Assembly: GCF_963378105.1 (NCBI RefSeq)
Contig: NZ_OY726398.1
Span: 1,054,001-1,118,000 of the forward strand
DNA from: Mycolicibacter sp. MU0102
GTDB taxonomy: Bacteria; Actinomycetota; Actinomycetes; Mycobacteriales; Mycobacteriaceae
Direction: 5' to 3'
Length of the DNA stretch: 64,000 nt
Below are positions 11,360 through 20,776 of the stretch, piece by piece (the stretch's first letter is position 1; the number at the start of each line of letters is the position of its first letter). The position numbers and the translations under genes were made by a program. The notes beneath the pieces were generated by a model, which was not told the DNA's origin, did not search any database, and saw only the letters and a program-made list of their open reading frames with translations.

Positions 11360-12877
11360 TCAGTTCGGGTTCTCGCCCCAACTGCCCGGCAGCATCGGGA
11401 CCCGCGGCTCGGTGTCAAGCCCCTCACCGGTCAGCACAGCGATCCCGGAAGCCTGACGGCTGGTCCCGGTCGCAGTGCCGGCGAAGCCCAGCGGGCCGGT
11501 ACCGGAATCCGAGGCGCTTGCCGCGCCCGCGGGCCCATCCCACTCCGGCGTCACACCGATGTTCATATCCATGTATTCGTCGCCGAACCCGCGCTGCTTT
11601 GCGCGCTGCCGCTGCCGGCGCTTGGCGGCCAGCGCCTGCGCCGTGGCTTCACCGGGAGCGCCCTGGCTCTCGGACGCCTCTTCGTCGGCACTGCGGGAAC
11701 GTCGCGCACCGCTGGAGCTGCGCGCCGACGAGGAGACACTGCTCACCAGGTACAGGCAGGAGGTCGGCCCGAATCCGACACCCGGTCCGCCACCCACGCC
11801 GCCGCCGGCCGGCATGCCGGCACCCGCGGTGGCCGGAGCGGTGGGGCCGGCCGAGGAGATCGGGTCCGCGCAGGCGCACGCCTCGGCTCCCGCGGGCACC
11901 GGGGCGCCCGCGGCGACCGGGGCGCCGACGCTGCCGCCCACCGGCATCGGCGGGGTCGGCTCGACGGCCTGCTCGAGCCCGACCGCGCCGATCGCGCCTA
12001 GTGCACCGAGCCCGGCGGCAGCGGCGAGGGCGGGCGCCGCGGCCATCACGATCGGGATCGCCATCATTACTGCAATCTGGCCCAGCGGCCACAACAGCAT
12101 CAGCGTGTGGAAAGTGAACCAGCCCAATGCCCCCGCCAGAATCGGGGACATCCCCGGGATCCCCAGCAGCATCTGGGTGACCGAGCTGGCAAACGGAAAC
12201 GCCTCGATCGGATATCCGTCGACACCCAACTGCGCCCACAGCCACTTGGCGATCGGGTCCGCAAAGCCCATGTTGAACTGCGTGATCAGGTCCTTGAGCT
12301 GCTGTTCCCAACTGGGGGCGGCAGCGGCCTCAGCGGCCCCCGGGGCCACGATCGGCGGCGCGGGCGTCGCTACTGGAACCGAGGCCAGCGCCGCTCCCGC
12401 GACGCCCTGGTAGACGGTCATCATCTCCGCGGCCTGCACCCACATGCGGGCGTAATCGGCTTCGTTCAGCGCGATCGGGACGGTGTTGATGCCGAAGAAG
12501 TTCGTCGCCACCAGCGTGGCGTGCACCGCGTGGTTGGTGGCCAGCTCTGCCAGCGTGGGCATGCCGGCCAGTGCGGCGGTGTAGGCCGCGGCCGCGGTCT
12601 GGTGCAGACCGGCCGCAGCGGTGCTCTTGGCGGCGCTCTCGGCCAGCCAGCTCAGATACGGGGCGTGCGCGGCCGCGTACTGCTGGGCGCTGGGGCCCTG
12701 CCAGGCACCCTGCACTCCGGCCAGTACCGCGTCGAGTTCGGCGGCCACCTCGGCGTATTCCGCGCTCATCGCCGAATAGGCCGACGCGGATTCCAGCAGC
12801 GGACCGGGTCCGGGCCCGGCGCTCAGCAGCGCCGAGTGCACCTCCGGCGGCGACGCCAGCCAGACCGGTGCGGTCAT
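11360..12877 (-). CDS. PPE protein, PPW subfamily
   Basis: This is a 505-residue PPE protein starting at ATG 12877 with a strong GGAGGTGCG ribosome site. The N-terminal PPE domain begins MTAPVWLASPPEVHSALL, with the WxG turn as WQG in GAWQGPSA. A hydrophobic Ala-rich middle follows (about 240-310), then a Pro/Gly and Cys-containing linker (EACACADP) and a Ser/Arg-rich basic stretch. The end, PLGFAGTATG to VPMLPGSW, carries the GFxGT and PxxPxxW motifs that define the PPE-PPW group. PPE proteins are type VII secretion substrates. No PE partner is adjacent. It is divergent from the zinc-finger/SigC frame. Confidence 0.9.
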   Translation of the reverse strand: MTAPVWLASPPEVHSALLSAGPGPGPLLESASAYSAMSAEYAEVAAELDAVLAGVQGAWQGPSAQQYAAAHAPYLSWLAESAAKSTAAAGLHQTAAAAYTAALAGMPTLAELATNHAVHATLVATNFFGINTVPIALNEADYARMWVQAAEMMTVYQGVAGAALASVPVATPAPPIVAPGAAEAAAAPSWEQQLKDLITQFNMGFADPIAKWLWAQLGVDGYPIEAFPFASSVTQMLLGIPGMSPILAGALGWFTFHTLMLLWPLGQIAVMMAIPIVMAAAPALAAAAGLGALGAIGAVGLEQAVEPTPPMPVGGSVGAPVAAGAPVPAGAEACACADPISSAGPTAPATAGAGMPAGGGVGGGPGVGFGPTSCLYLVSSVSSSARSSSGARRSRSADEEASESQGAPGEATAQALAAKRRQRQRAKQRGFGDEYMDMNIGVTPEWDGPAGAASASDSGTGPLGFAGTATGTSRQASGIAVLTGEGLDTEPRVPMLPGSWGENPN

Positions 12878-12991
12878 CGAACGCACCTCCTTCCCGATTA
12901 CCGGCGATCTCGATCTTGTTCGGTCAACCAATTGGTCGCGGCGTGGCCCGGTTTGGTTCCCTGCAGACGAATCTTTGTATCCGGGCTCCGA

Positions 12992-14398
12992 ATGAGCGAC
13001 TATGTCGGCATGCGGTGCGAGGTAGTGCGCGAGACCCTGTCGTCGCTGCTCGACGGCGAGCAGCAGGAGCTGCCGGCGCAGCAGGTCGATGCGCACTTGG
13101 CATCGTGCCGCAGCTGCCGGCGCTGGCTGGTCGGCGCTGCCGCCCAGGCCCGCCGGCTCACGGACATCAACAGCGACACCGACGCCGACACCGGCCCTGA
13201 CCTGGCCGCCCAGATCCTGGCGGCCGCCGGGGTGACATCGATCACCGCCGAGAACGCCGACGACAGCCTCTGGTCGCGGTGGGGATTTCGACGGCCCGCG
13301 CTCATTGCCGTCGGGGTGCTCCAGGTGGCGATGGCGGCTATCCAGATCGCCGGCGTGGACTTCGGCATGGTGTCGGCGCACGGACACGGGCACGGCGCGG
13401 CCACCGGAGCGCATTTGCTGCATGAGTCCACCGCGTGGTTGTTGGCGCTCGGCGGCGCCATGATCGCCGCCGGTATCTGGCCGTCCGTGGCCGCCGGTGT
13501 TGCCGCGATCGCCGGCGTATATGCCTTGGCATTGGGCGGTTATGTGGCTCTCGACGCCTACCACGGTCAGGTGACGACCGCTCGGATCGCCAGCCACCTG
13601 CCGGTGTTGATCGGCTTGGCATTTGCTTTGCTGGTGGCCCGTCAACGCATGGGTGGCGCAGGTCCGCGCCCGGCCCGGTGGGACGCCGACGGCGCCGCTG
13701 ACGGGGCTGCCCCGGCGGCGGGCGCGGGTCGCGGTCGCCGGCGTCATCTACGGTCGGTCAACCACTCCGACAGCTCTACGACCATGCGTCGTAATAGCGT
13801 CGCGACCCCCGGTCTAAGGTGGATGTTCATGGCGGGAGCAGAGCGGGTCCAAGGCGACCCCGACGATGCTGTCACCGCCCTCGCCGTTGCCGCCGCAGCC
13901 GGAGATGCCCGTGCCCTGGAGGCCTTCATCAAGGCCACACAGCACGACGTCTGGCGATTCGTGGCCTACCTCTTCGACGGTGCCAGTGCTGACGACCTGA
14001 CCCAGGAGACCTTCCTGCGGGCGATCGGAGCGATCCCGCGGTTCGCCGGCCGTTCCAGTGCCCGGACCTGGCTGCTGGCCATCGCACGGCGGGTGGTGGC
14101 CGACCACATTCGCTACCTCAAGGCGCGTCCGCGCACCGCACCGGGCGCCGACCCGGAGCTGCTGCTGGACCGCGATCGGCCCACCCGCGGTTTCGAAGAC
14201 GTGGTCGAGGTGACCGAGTTGATCGCCGGCCTGTCGGCCGATCAGCGCGAGGCACTGCTGCTGACTCAACTGTTCGGGCTGTCCTATGCCGACGCCGCGG
14301 CGGTCTGCGGTTGTCCGGTTGGCACCATTCGATCCCGGGTTGCGCGTGCACGTGACGCGCTGCTGGCCGATCCGGAACGCGGTGAGCTGACTGGTTAG
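12992..14398 (+). CDS. Zinc-finger membrane anti-sigma-like protein continuous in frame with SigC
   Basis: One open frame from ATG 12992 has no stop before the SigC stop at 14398, giving 468 residues. Residues 1-50 form an anti-sigma zinc-binding (zf-HC2) domain with Cys9, His35, Cys39 and Cys42 (HLASCRSC). About 95-215 contains several hydrophobic helices (around PALIAVGVLQVAMAAIQIAG, LLALGGAMIAAGI and LPVLIGLAFALLVA) and a His-rich loop HGHGHG near 130. A basic linker (GRGRRRHLR) leads into SigC from about 280. Either this is a real anti-sigma/sigma fusion or the anti-sigma stop codon has been lost. A normal ribosome site before the SigC ATG suggests SigC can also be made alone. As far as I recall, M. 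tuberculosis sigC has no zf-HC2 neighbour. Confidence 0.6.
   Translation: MSDYVGMRCEVVRETLSSLLDGEQQELPAQQVDAHLASCRSCRRWLVGAAAQARRLTDINSDTDADTGPDLAAQILAAAGVTSITAENADDSLWSRWGFRRPALIAVGVLQVAMAAIQIAGVDFGMVSAHGHGHGAATGAHLLHESTAWLLALGGAMIAAGIWPSVAAGVAAIAGVYALALGGYVALDAYHGQVTTARIASHLPVLIGLAFALLVARQRMGGAGPRPARWDADGAADGAAPAAGAGRGRRRHLRSVNHSDSSTTMRRNSVATPGLRWMFMAGAERVQGDPDDAVTALAVAAAAGDARALEAFIKATQHDVWRFVAYLFDGASADDLTQETFLRAIGAIPRFAGRSSARTWLLAIARRVVADHIRYLKARPRTAPGADPELLLDRDRPTRGFEDVVEVTELIAGLSADQREALLLTQLFGLSYADAAAVCGCPVGTIRSRVARARDALLADPERGELTG
13829..14398 (+). CDS. sigC: ECF sigma factor SigC
   Basis: From ATG 13829, with AAGGTGG six bases upstream, this gives a 189-residue ECF sigma factor; ATG 13823 is an alternative. 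Region 2 is visible in LEAFIKATQHDVWRFVAYLFDG and DDLTQETFLRAI. Region 4 is in LSADQREALLLTQLFGLSYADAAAVCGCPVGTIRSRVARARDALL. From memory the match to mycobacterial SigC is close along the whole length, including the end DALLAD. SigC directs RNA polymerase to a small regulon and has been linked to copper handling in M. tuberculosis. Here it lies between mazG and lpqU, not beside blaC as in M. tuberculosis. Confidence 0.8.
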   Translation: MAGAERVQGDPDDAVTALAVAAAAGDARALEAFIKATQHDVWRFVAYLFDGASADDLTQETFLRAIGAIPRFAGRSSARTWLLAIARRVVADHIRYLKARPRTAPGADPELLLDRDRPTRGFEDVVEVTELIAGLSADQREALLLTQLFGLSYADAAAVCGCPVGTIRSRVARARDALLADPERGELTG

Positions 14399-14588
14399 TC
14401 GGCGATTTAGCGAGGCTCGACGCAGGAGAGTCGAAGCTGGAACTGCCGCATAGACTCGGCTGGATTCACGCTGGTGGAAGCAATTTTTGCGACACGCGCG
14501 GGCGGAACAGGCGGTCGGTGGTGCCTCGCTCATGGCCTAGTCATGGAACGATGGACGCAAAACCATAGCTTCGAGGTTGGGGAGAGCG

Positions 14589-15323
14589 GTGTCGGCGCTA
14601 CGTTGGCTGCGGACGGCCGCCGTCGTCGGCGCGACGGCCGTACTGCTGGCATCCAGTTGCAGCTGGCAGCTCGGTAACCCCATCCCGCAGGGCGTGCCAC
14701 CGCCCCCCGGAGACCCGGTCCCGCCGGTCAGCACTGACGTCGCCTCGGGGCGGCCCGCCGACCAGCTCTATCAATGGGCCGCGGAGCGTGCCCCGATGCT
14801 CGGCATCCCCATCACCGCGCTGGAGGCCTACGCCTACGCCGCGCGGGTCGCTGAGGTGGAGAACCCCAACTGTCATCTGGGCTGGACCACGCTGGCGGGC
14901 ATCGGCCAGATCGAGAGTCATCACGGCCACTACAACAACGCCACGGTGGCGCGTAACGGCGACGTGCGGCCCAAGATCCGCGGGGTCCGGCTCGACGGCT
15001 CCGGAGGCAATCTGCACATCGTCGAGGACGTCCAACCGGACATGGCCGACGACGACGGCGTGGTCCGCGCGATGGGGCCCATGCAGTTCATTCCGGAGAC
15101 CTGGCGGCTCTACGGCGTCGACGCCAACAACGACGGCGTCGTCAGCCCCGACAACATCGACGATGCCGCCCTGTCGGCAGCGGGCTATCTGTGCTGGCGC
15201 GGCAAAGATCTGGCCACCCCCAAGGGCTGGATGACGGCGTTGATGGCCTACAACGAGTCGGAGATCTACGCCCGCGCAGTCCGGGATTGGGCCGCCGCGT
15301 ACGCGGCCGGTCGCCCGCTGTAG
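14589..15323 (+). CDS. lpqU: LpqU, lytic transglycosylase-like lipoprotein
   Basis: The GTG at 14589, with GGGGAG upstream, gives 244 residues. The signal peptide ends LLASSC (Cys24), which suggests a lipoprotein. The SLT-like domain (about 60-235) includes TLAGIGQIESHHG with candidate catalytic Glu109, then AMGPMQFIPETW, AALSAAGYLCW and MAYNESEIYARAV, all typical of MltB/SLT murein transglycosylases. These cleave peptidoglycan glycan strands to anhydro-muropeptides. It lies upstream of eno, as in M. tuberculosis Rv1022-Rv1023. Confidence 0.9.
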   Translation: MSALRWLRTAAVVGATAVLLASSCSWQLGNPIPQGVPPPPGDPVPPVSTDVASGRPADQLYQWAAERAPMLGIPITALEAYAYAARVAEVENPNCHLGWTTLAGIGQIESHHGHYNNATVARNGDVRPKIRGVRLDGSGGNLHIVEDVQPDMADDDGVVRAMGPMQFIPETWRLYGVDANNDGVVSPDNIDDAALSAAGYLCWRGKDLATPKGWMTALMAYNESEIYARAVRDWAAAYAAGRPL

Positions 15324-15420
15324 CGGTGTCCGGTACGGAGTACGGCGGGGTACAGCTAGGCTCCCAACAGGCCTCCGATAGACACGACGGCCAGCCCCAC
15401 CCACGCTCAAGGAGAAGTCA

Positions 15421-16710
<1,290 letters not shown>

Positions 16711-16728
16711 CCGCCAGGGGCCGCTGCC

Positions 16729-17373
16729 ATGTCCGATCCGAAACGGCCTGAACCCAAGCGGCGTTCCGCGACGTCGCGGCCGGGACGGGGCGGTGAGAAC
16801 GGACGTGCGCACCCGCGCCGGACGCCGCCGGTGCGCCGCGGGTCCGGTGCGGCGCGGACCCCACCGCCGTCACCGGCCGGCGCGGTCAAACGAGCCATTG
16901 CAGCGGCGGCCGAGCAGAGCTCGGAGCTGCGGGTCGGCTTCACCGCCCGGCGGGCGGTGATCCTGGCCGCAGTGATGTGCGTGCTCACGCTGACCGTCGC
17001 CGGGCCGGTCCGTACGTTCTTCGCCCAACACGCGGAGATGAAACAGCAGTCCCAATTGGAGACCACCCTGCACCGCCAGATCACCGACCTGCAGCAACAG
17101 AAAGCCAACTTGGACGACCCCGCGCACATCCGGGCGCAGGCTCGTCAGCGGCTCGGTTTCGTCATGCCCGGCGAGATTCCGTATCAGGTCCAGCTGCCCG
17201 CGCCGGCCGAGGTGCCGGGTGAGCCGGGTGCCGAACCCCTGGCCGCGCCCAGCGGGGATCCCTGGTACACCGCGCTGTGGCACACCATCGCCGACACGCC
17301 GCACCCTCCGCCGCCGCCGCCGGCACCGCCGTGGGTTCCGGTTCCGCCCGCACCGGTGGTGCCCGTTGGTTGA
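16729..17373 (+). CDS. ftsB: FtsB/DivIC-like septum protein
   Basis: This 214-residue protein has a basic, Pro/Arg-rich cytoplasmic N-terminus (about 1-75), one membrane segment (AVILAAVMCVLTLTVAGPV) and then a coiled coil (QQSQLETTLHRQITDLQQQKANL) ending in the DivIC motif ARQRLGFVMPGE. A Pro-rich tail follows. FtsB-type proteins join FtsL and FtsQ in the divisome that activates septal peptidoglycan synthesis. Position after eno matches M. tuberculosis Rv1024. Its end overlaps the start of the DUF501 gene. Confidence 0.88.
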   Translation: MSDPKRPEPKRRSATSRPGRGGENGRAHPRRTPPVRRGSGAARTPPPSPAGAVKRAIAAAAEQSSELRVGFTARRAVILAAVMCVLTLTVAGPVRTFFAQHAEMKQQSQLETTLHRQITDLQQQKANLDDPAHIRAQARQRLGFVMPGEIPYQVQLPAPAEVPGEPGAEPLAAPSGDPWYTALWHTIADTPHPPPPPPAPPWVPVPPAPVVPVG

Positions 17374-17857
17374 TCCCGCCGACCTGGACGCGGTGGGCCG
17401 GCAACTGGGCCGAGAGCCGCGCGGCGTCCTGGAGATCTCCTATCGGTGCCCCAATGGCGAACCCGCCGTGGTCAAAACGGCCCCGAAGCTGCCGGACGGA
17501 ACACCGTTTCCCACCCTGTACTACCTGACACACCCGGCGCTGACCGCCGCCGCCAGCCGGTTGGAATCGTCGGGCTTGATGGCTGACATGACCGAGCGGC
17601 TAAAGCAGGATCCCGAACTCGCTGCCGGCTACCGGGCCGCTCACGAGTCCTATCTCGCCGAGCGGGATGCGATCGAAACGCTGGGAACCACGTTCACCGG
17701 CGGAGGCATGCCCGATCGGGTGAAATGCCTGCACGTGCTGATGGCGCATTCCCTGGCCAAGGGTCGTGGTGTCAACCCGTTCGGTGACGAGGCGCTGGCC
17801 ATCCTGGCCGCCGAGCCGGCGATGGCCGGGATCCTCCGGCCCCAGGACTGGTTGTGA
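17366..17857 (+). CDS. DUF501 domain protein
   Basis: The 163-residue protein corresponds to M. tuberculosis Rv1025. TTG 17366, inside the last codons of ftsB, is the best start because the frame has no ATG or GTG near the conserved N-terminus VDPADLDAVGRQLGREPRG. Conserved segments are PFPTLYYLTHP, MPDRVKCLHVLMAHSLAKG and NPFGDEAL. The family is strongly linked to ftsB and ppx in actinobacteria but has no proven function. It overlaps ppx by 4 bp. Confidence 0.88.
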   Translation: MVDPADLDAVGRQLGREPRGVLEISYRCPNGEPAVVKTAPKLPDGTPFPTLYYLTHPALTAAASRLESSGLMADMTERLKQDPELAAGYRAAHESYLAERDAIETLGTTFTGGGMPDRVKCLHVLMAHSLAKGRGVNPFGDEALAILAAEPAMAGILRPQDWL

Positions 17858-18798
17858 CTCGCCTCGCGGGAATCGACTGCGGCACCAACTCGATTCGGCT
17901 GTTGATCGCTGAGCCGGTCGACGGCCGGCTGCGCGACATCCACCGCGAGATGCGCATCGTCCGCTTGGGTGAGGGCGTCGACGCCACCGGGCGGTTTGCC
18001 CTCGAGGCGATCGAGCGCACCCGCGCGGCGTTGGCCGACTACACAGAGTTGCTGGTGGCGCACGGTGTTTCACGAGTGCGGATGGTGGCGACTTCGGCCA
18101 CTCGGGACGCGGCCAACCGTGAGGTGTTCTTCGACATGACGGCGCAGGTGTTGGGACGCGCCGTTGCGGGGGCGGTCGCCGAGGTGATCACCGGGCAAGA
18201 GGAAGCGGAGCTGTCCTTTCGCGGCGCGGTAGGTGAATTGGACAGTGCCGACGGGCCGTTCGTGGTCGTCGACCTCGGCGGTGGTTCGACCGAGGTGGTG
18301 CTCGGCGATCCGGACAATGGGGTGTCGGCGAGTTACTCGGCCAACATCGGCTGTGTCCGGCTGACCGAACGCTGCCTGCACTCCGACCCGCCGACCGCCG
18401 GGGAAGTCTCGGCTGCTCGCGAGGTGGCCCGCGAGCTCCTGGGGGAGGCGGTGCAGGCCGTGCCGGTGCAGCACGCGCGAACCTGGGTGGGTGTGGCGGG
18501 CACCATGACCACGCTGTCAGCCCTGGCGCACGGCCTGACCGAATACGACTCGGCCGCAATACATCTGTCGCGGGTCGGCTTCGCTGATCTGACGGCGGTC
18601 TGCGATCAACTGATCGGCATGAGCCGCGCCGAGCGGGCCGCCCTGGGCCCGATGCACCCCGGCCGCGTGGATGTCATCGGCGGTGGGGCGATCGTGGTCC
18701 AGGAGCTGGCCCGCATCTTGGCGCAGCGCGCCGGAATCGGGGAGTTAGTGGTCAGCGAACACGACATTCTGGACGGCATTGTGCTGTCGATCGCCTAG
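17854..18798 (+). CDS. ppx: Exopolyphosphatase (Ppx/GppA family)
   Basis: The 314-residue Ppx/GppA phosphatase starts at GTG 17854, overlapping the DUF501 stop (GTGA). It has the actin-like ATPase fold signatures: LAGIDCGTNSIRLLIAE (phosphate 1 loop), VVDLGGGSTEVVLG (phosphate 2 loop) and VDVIGGGAIVV. The family hydrolyses polyphosphate and/or pppGpp. The mycobacterial paralogue here (Rv1026, PPX2) is short and lacks the C-terminal HD domain. It is the last gene before the kdp promoter region. Confidence 0.92.
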   Translation: MTRLAGIDCGTNSIRLLIAEPVDGRLRDIHREMRIVRLGEGVDATGRFALEAIERTRAALADYTELLVAHGVSRVRMVATSATRDAANREVFFDMTAQVLGRAVAGAVAEVITGQEEAELSFRGAVGELDSADGPFVVVDLGGGSTEVVLGDPDNGVSASYSANIGCVRLTERCLHSDPPTAGEVSAAREVARELLGEAVQAVPVQHARTWVGVAGTMTTLSALAHGLTEYDSAAIHLSRVGFADLTAVCDQLIGMSRAERAALGPMHPGRVDVIGGGAIVVQELARILAQRAGIGELVVSEHDILDGIVLSIA

Positions 18799-18844
18799 CG
18801 ATCTGCCGGCGAGATGTAAAGGCGTAAAGGTCGCCTCGTCCAGC

Positions 18845-18860
18845 GTAAAGAAAGCGTCAA
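18845..18860 (+). promoter_or_regulatory. Putative OmpR-family operator before kdp
   Basis: GTAAAGAAAGCGTCAA holds two half-sites (GTAAA and GTCAA) starting 11 bp apart, the pitch used by OmpR/PhoB-type regulators. Two further GTAAAG copies lie just upstream at 18816 and 18824. The element ends 75 bp before the first ORF of the kdp operon. The same pattern, GTWAAGARNNSGTNAR, occurs before three PE genes in this window. KdpE is the natural candidate, but the binder is inferred. Confidence 0.5.
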
Positions 18861-18880
18861 CGGTCTCCATCGTGCCTGGT

Positions 18881-18911
18881 GACCGGGTCTAACTTCAGGG
18901 CAGACCCGGTC
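18881..18911 (+). promoter_or_regulatory. Inverted repeat in the kdp leader
   Basis: GACCGGGTCT (18881-18890) and AGACCCGGTC (18902-18911) form a perfect 10-bp inverted repeat with an 11-base loop, ending 23 bp before the first start codon of the operon. No U-run follows, so it is not a standard terminator. It could be an RNA hairpin or a palindromic operator. No known riboswitch pattern was recognised. Confidence 0.45.
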
Positions 18912-18934
18912 GGGTTCTCGAGAACGGAGAACAC

Positions 18935-19018
18935 GTGGCTGTACTGGCCTACCTACTGTTGACGGCGGTGATCTTCGCCTTGCTCGGTGGGGCGTTGAAG
19001 TTGGTTGAGCGACTGTGA
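18935..19018 (+). CDS. Micro-ORF: 27-residue single-membrane-span peptide leading the kdp operon
   Basis: GTG 18935, preceded by GGAG about six bases away, opens a 27-codon frame starting VAVLAYLLLTAVIFALLGG and ending ALKLVERL. It is one hydrophobic helix with a short charged C-terminus. Its TGA overlaps the GTG of kdpF (GTGA), so the two are coupled. It resembles KdpF in size and hydrophobicity but lacks the PERF-type end. It may be a second small subunit or a leader peptide. Coupling and a ribosome site make it a likely real gene. Confidence 0.6.
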   Translation: MAVLAYLLLTAVIFALLGGALKLVERL

Positions 19019-19104
19019 ACCTCGCCAATGCTGTCGGTCTGACGCTGGCCCTGGCGGTGGTGGCGCTGCTGGTGGCCGCACTGCTGTTCCCGGAGCGGTT
19101 CTAG
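19015..19104 (+). CDS. kdpF: KdpF, small subunit of the K+ transporting ATPase
   Basis: The 29-residue peptide VNLANAVGLTLALAVVALL plus LVAALLFPERF is a single membrane helix ending in the PERF motif typical of mycobacterial KdpF. In E. coli KdpF stabilises the KdpFABC complex at the membrane. GTG 19015 overlaps the stop of the preceding micro-ORF. The stop TAG is immediately followed by the TTG start of kdpA. Confidence 0.85.
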   Translation: MNLANAVGLTLALAVVALLVAALLFPERF

Positions 19105-20775
19105 TTGAGTACCACAACGGCGGGCGTGTTGTTCTTGGCGTCATTGGTCGTGGCGCTGGCCGCGGTGCACGTACCGTTGGGCGACTACATGTATCGGGTC
19201 TACACCCGCGAAACACACTCCCGCAGCGAGCGATTCATCTACCGGTCGATCGGGGTCAACCCGGAGTCCGAACAGACCTGGGTCGGCTATGCGCGCAGTG
19301 TTCTGGCGTTCTCCGCGGTGTGCGTGGTGTTCCTGTTCGTGCTGCAGCTCATTCAGGGAAAACTTCCCCTGCACCTGGATGATCCGGCGAACTCGATGAC
19401 ACCTGGGTTGGCGTGGAACACCGCGGTCAGCTTTGTCACCAACACCAACTGGCAGGCCTATGCCGGCGAGTCGACGCAAGGGCATCTGGTGCAGATGGCC
19501 GGCCTGGCGGTGCAGAACTTCGTCTCCGCCGCGGTCGGCATGGCGGTTGCCGTCGCGTTCGTCCGCGGGTTCATCGGTCGGCGCACCGCGGTGCTGGGCT
19601 CATTCTGGGTAGACCTGGTTCGCGGCACGCTGCGCATCTTGTTGCCGATCGCGGTCGTCGGCGCGACGGTGTTGATCGTCGGCGGGGTAGTCCAGAACTT
19701 TCACCTCAACGACCAGACAATCACGACCCTGACCGGTGCACCGCAGGCCATTCCAGGTGGTCCGGTGGCCAGCCAAGAGGTGATCAAGCTGCTCGGCACC
19801 AACGGGGGCGGCTTCTACAACGCCAACTCCGCGCATCCGTTCGAGAACCCGACCGCGTGGACCAACTGGGTCGAGATCTTCCTGCTGGTGGTCATAGCGT
19901 TCTCGCTGCCCCGCACTTTCGGCGCAATGGTGGGCAACACCAAGCAAGGCCATGCCATCACCGCCGTCATGGCCGTGATCGCCCTCATCAGTGTCAGCCT
20001 GCTCGGCTGGTCGCAGCTGGCGCATCACGGCACCGTCCCGACCGCGGTGGGGGCGGCGACAGAAGGGATCGAGCAGCGGCTCGGGGTGGCCGACTCGGCG
20101 GTCTTCGCGGCGGCCACCACGCTGACCTCCACCGGGGCAGTCGATTCCACCCATGACTCCTATACCAGCCTGGGTGGCCTGCTGACGATGGTCGACATGC
20201 AGCTGGGGGAGGTCGCTCCCGGGGGTGTCGGCTCGGGCCTGTACGGCATCTTGATCCTTGCGGTGATCACGGTGTTCGTCGCCGGGTTGATGGTCGGGCG
20301 TACCCCGGAATACCTGGGCAAGAAGATCAGTCCACGCGAGATCAAGCTGGCGGCAAGCTATTTCCTGGTGACCCCGGTGGTTGTGCTGTGCGGAACGGCG
20401 ATCTCGATTGCGTTGCCGGGCCTGCGCTCGGCGATGGCCAACACCGGACCGCACGGGCTCTCCGAAGTGCTGTACGCGTTTACCTCCGCGGCGAACAACA
20501 ATGGTTCCGCGTTCGCGGGATTGGCGGCCGACGGGACGTGGTACGAGACCGCGCTCGGGATCGCGATGCTGGCCGGCAGGTTCCTGCCCATGATCTTGGT
20601 GCTGGCGCTTGCCGGGGCGCTCGCTGCGCAGGGGCAGACTCCGGAATCCATTGGCACGCTGCCTACCCACAAGCCCCAATTCGTCGGCATGGTTGTCGGG
20701 GTGACGCTCATTTTGGTCGCCCTCACCTTCCTGCCGGCACTGGCCTTGGGGCCACTCGCTGAAGGGCTGCACTGA
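19105..20775 (+). CDS. kdpA: KdpA, K+ channel-like subunit
   Basis: KdpA binds and conducts K+ in the KdpFABC pump. The 556-residue protein starts at TTG 19105, directly after the kdpF stop, and has about ten membrane segments. Selectivity-filter-like loops are visible as TNTNWQ, TNGGGFYNANSAHPFENP, TSTGAVDS and TSAANNNGSAF, matching the four-fold channel repeats of the family. kdpB starts one base after its stop. Confidence 0.97.
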   Translation: MSTTTAGVLFLASLVVALAAVHVPLGDYMYRVYTRETHSRSERFIYRSIGVNPESEQTWVGYARSVLAFSAVCVVFLFVLQLIQGKLPLHLDDPANSMTPGLAWNTAVSFVTNTNWQAYAGESTQGHLVQMAGLAVQNFVSAAVGMAVAVAFVRGFIGRRTAVLGSFWVDLVRGTLRILLPIAVVGATVLIVGGVVQNFHLNDQTITTLTGAPQAIPGGPVASQEVIKLLGTNGGGFYNANSAHPFENPTAWTNWVEIFLLVVIAFSLPRTFGAMVGNTKQGHAITAVMAVIALISVSLLGWSQLAHHGTVPTAVGAATEGIEQRLGVADSAVFAAATTLTSTGAVDSTHDSYTSLGGLLTMVDMQLGEVAPGGVGSGLYGILILAVITVFVAGLMVGRTPEYLGKKISPREIKLAASYFLVTPVVVLCGTAISIALPGLRSAMANTGPHGLSEVLYAFTSAANNNGSAFAGLAADGTWYETALGIAMLAGRFLPMILVLALAGALAAQGQTPESIGTLPTHKPQFVGMVVGVTLILVALTFLPALALGPLAEGLH

Positions 20776-20776
20776 A

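Noticed and set aside
12107..12991. Upstream extension of the zinc-finger/SigC frame
   Set aside because: It is antisense to the PPE gene and Arg/Gly-rich without domain features; the zf-HC2 domain starts just after ATG 12992.
18799..18934. c-di-AMP (ydaO-type) riboswitch before kdp
   Set aside because: The region is too short and lacks the conserved ydaO core; only direct repeats and one inverted repeat are visible.
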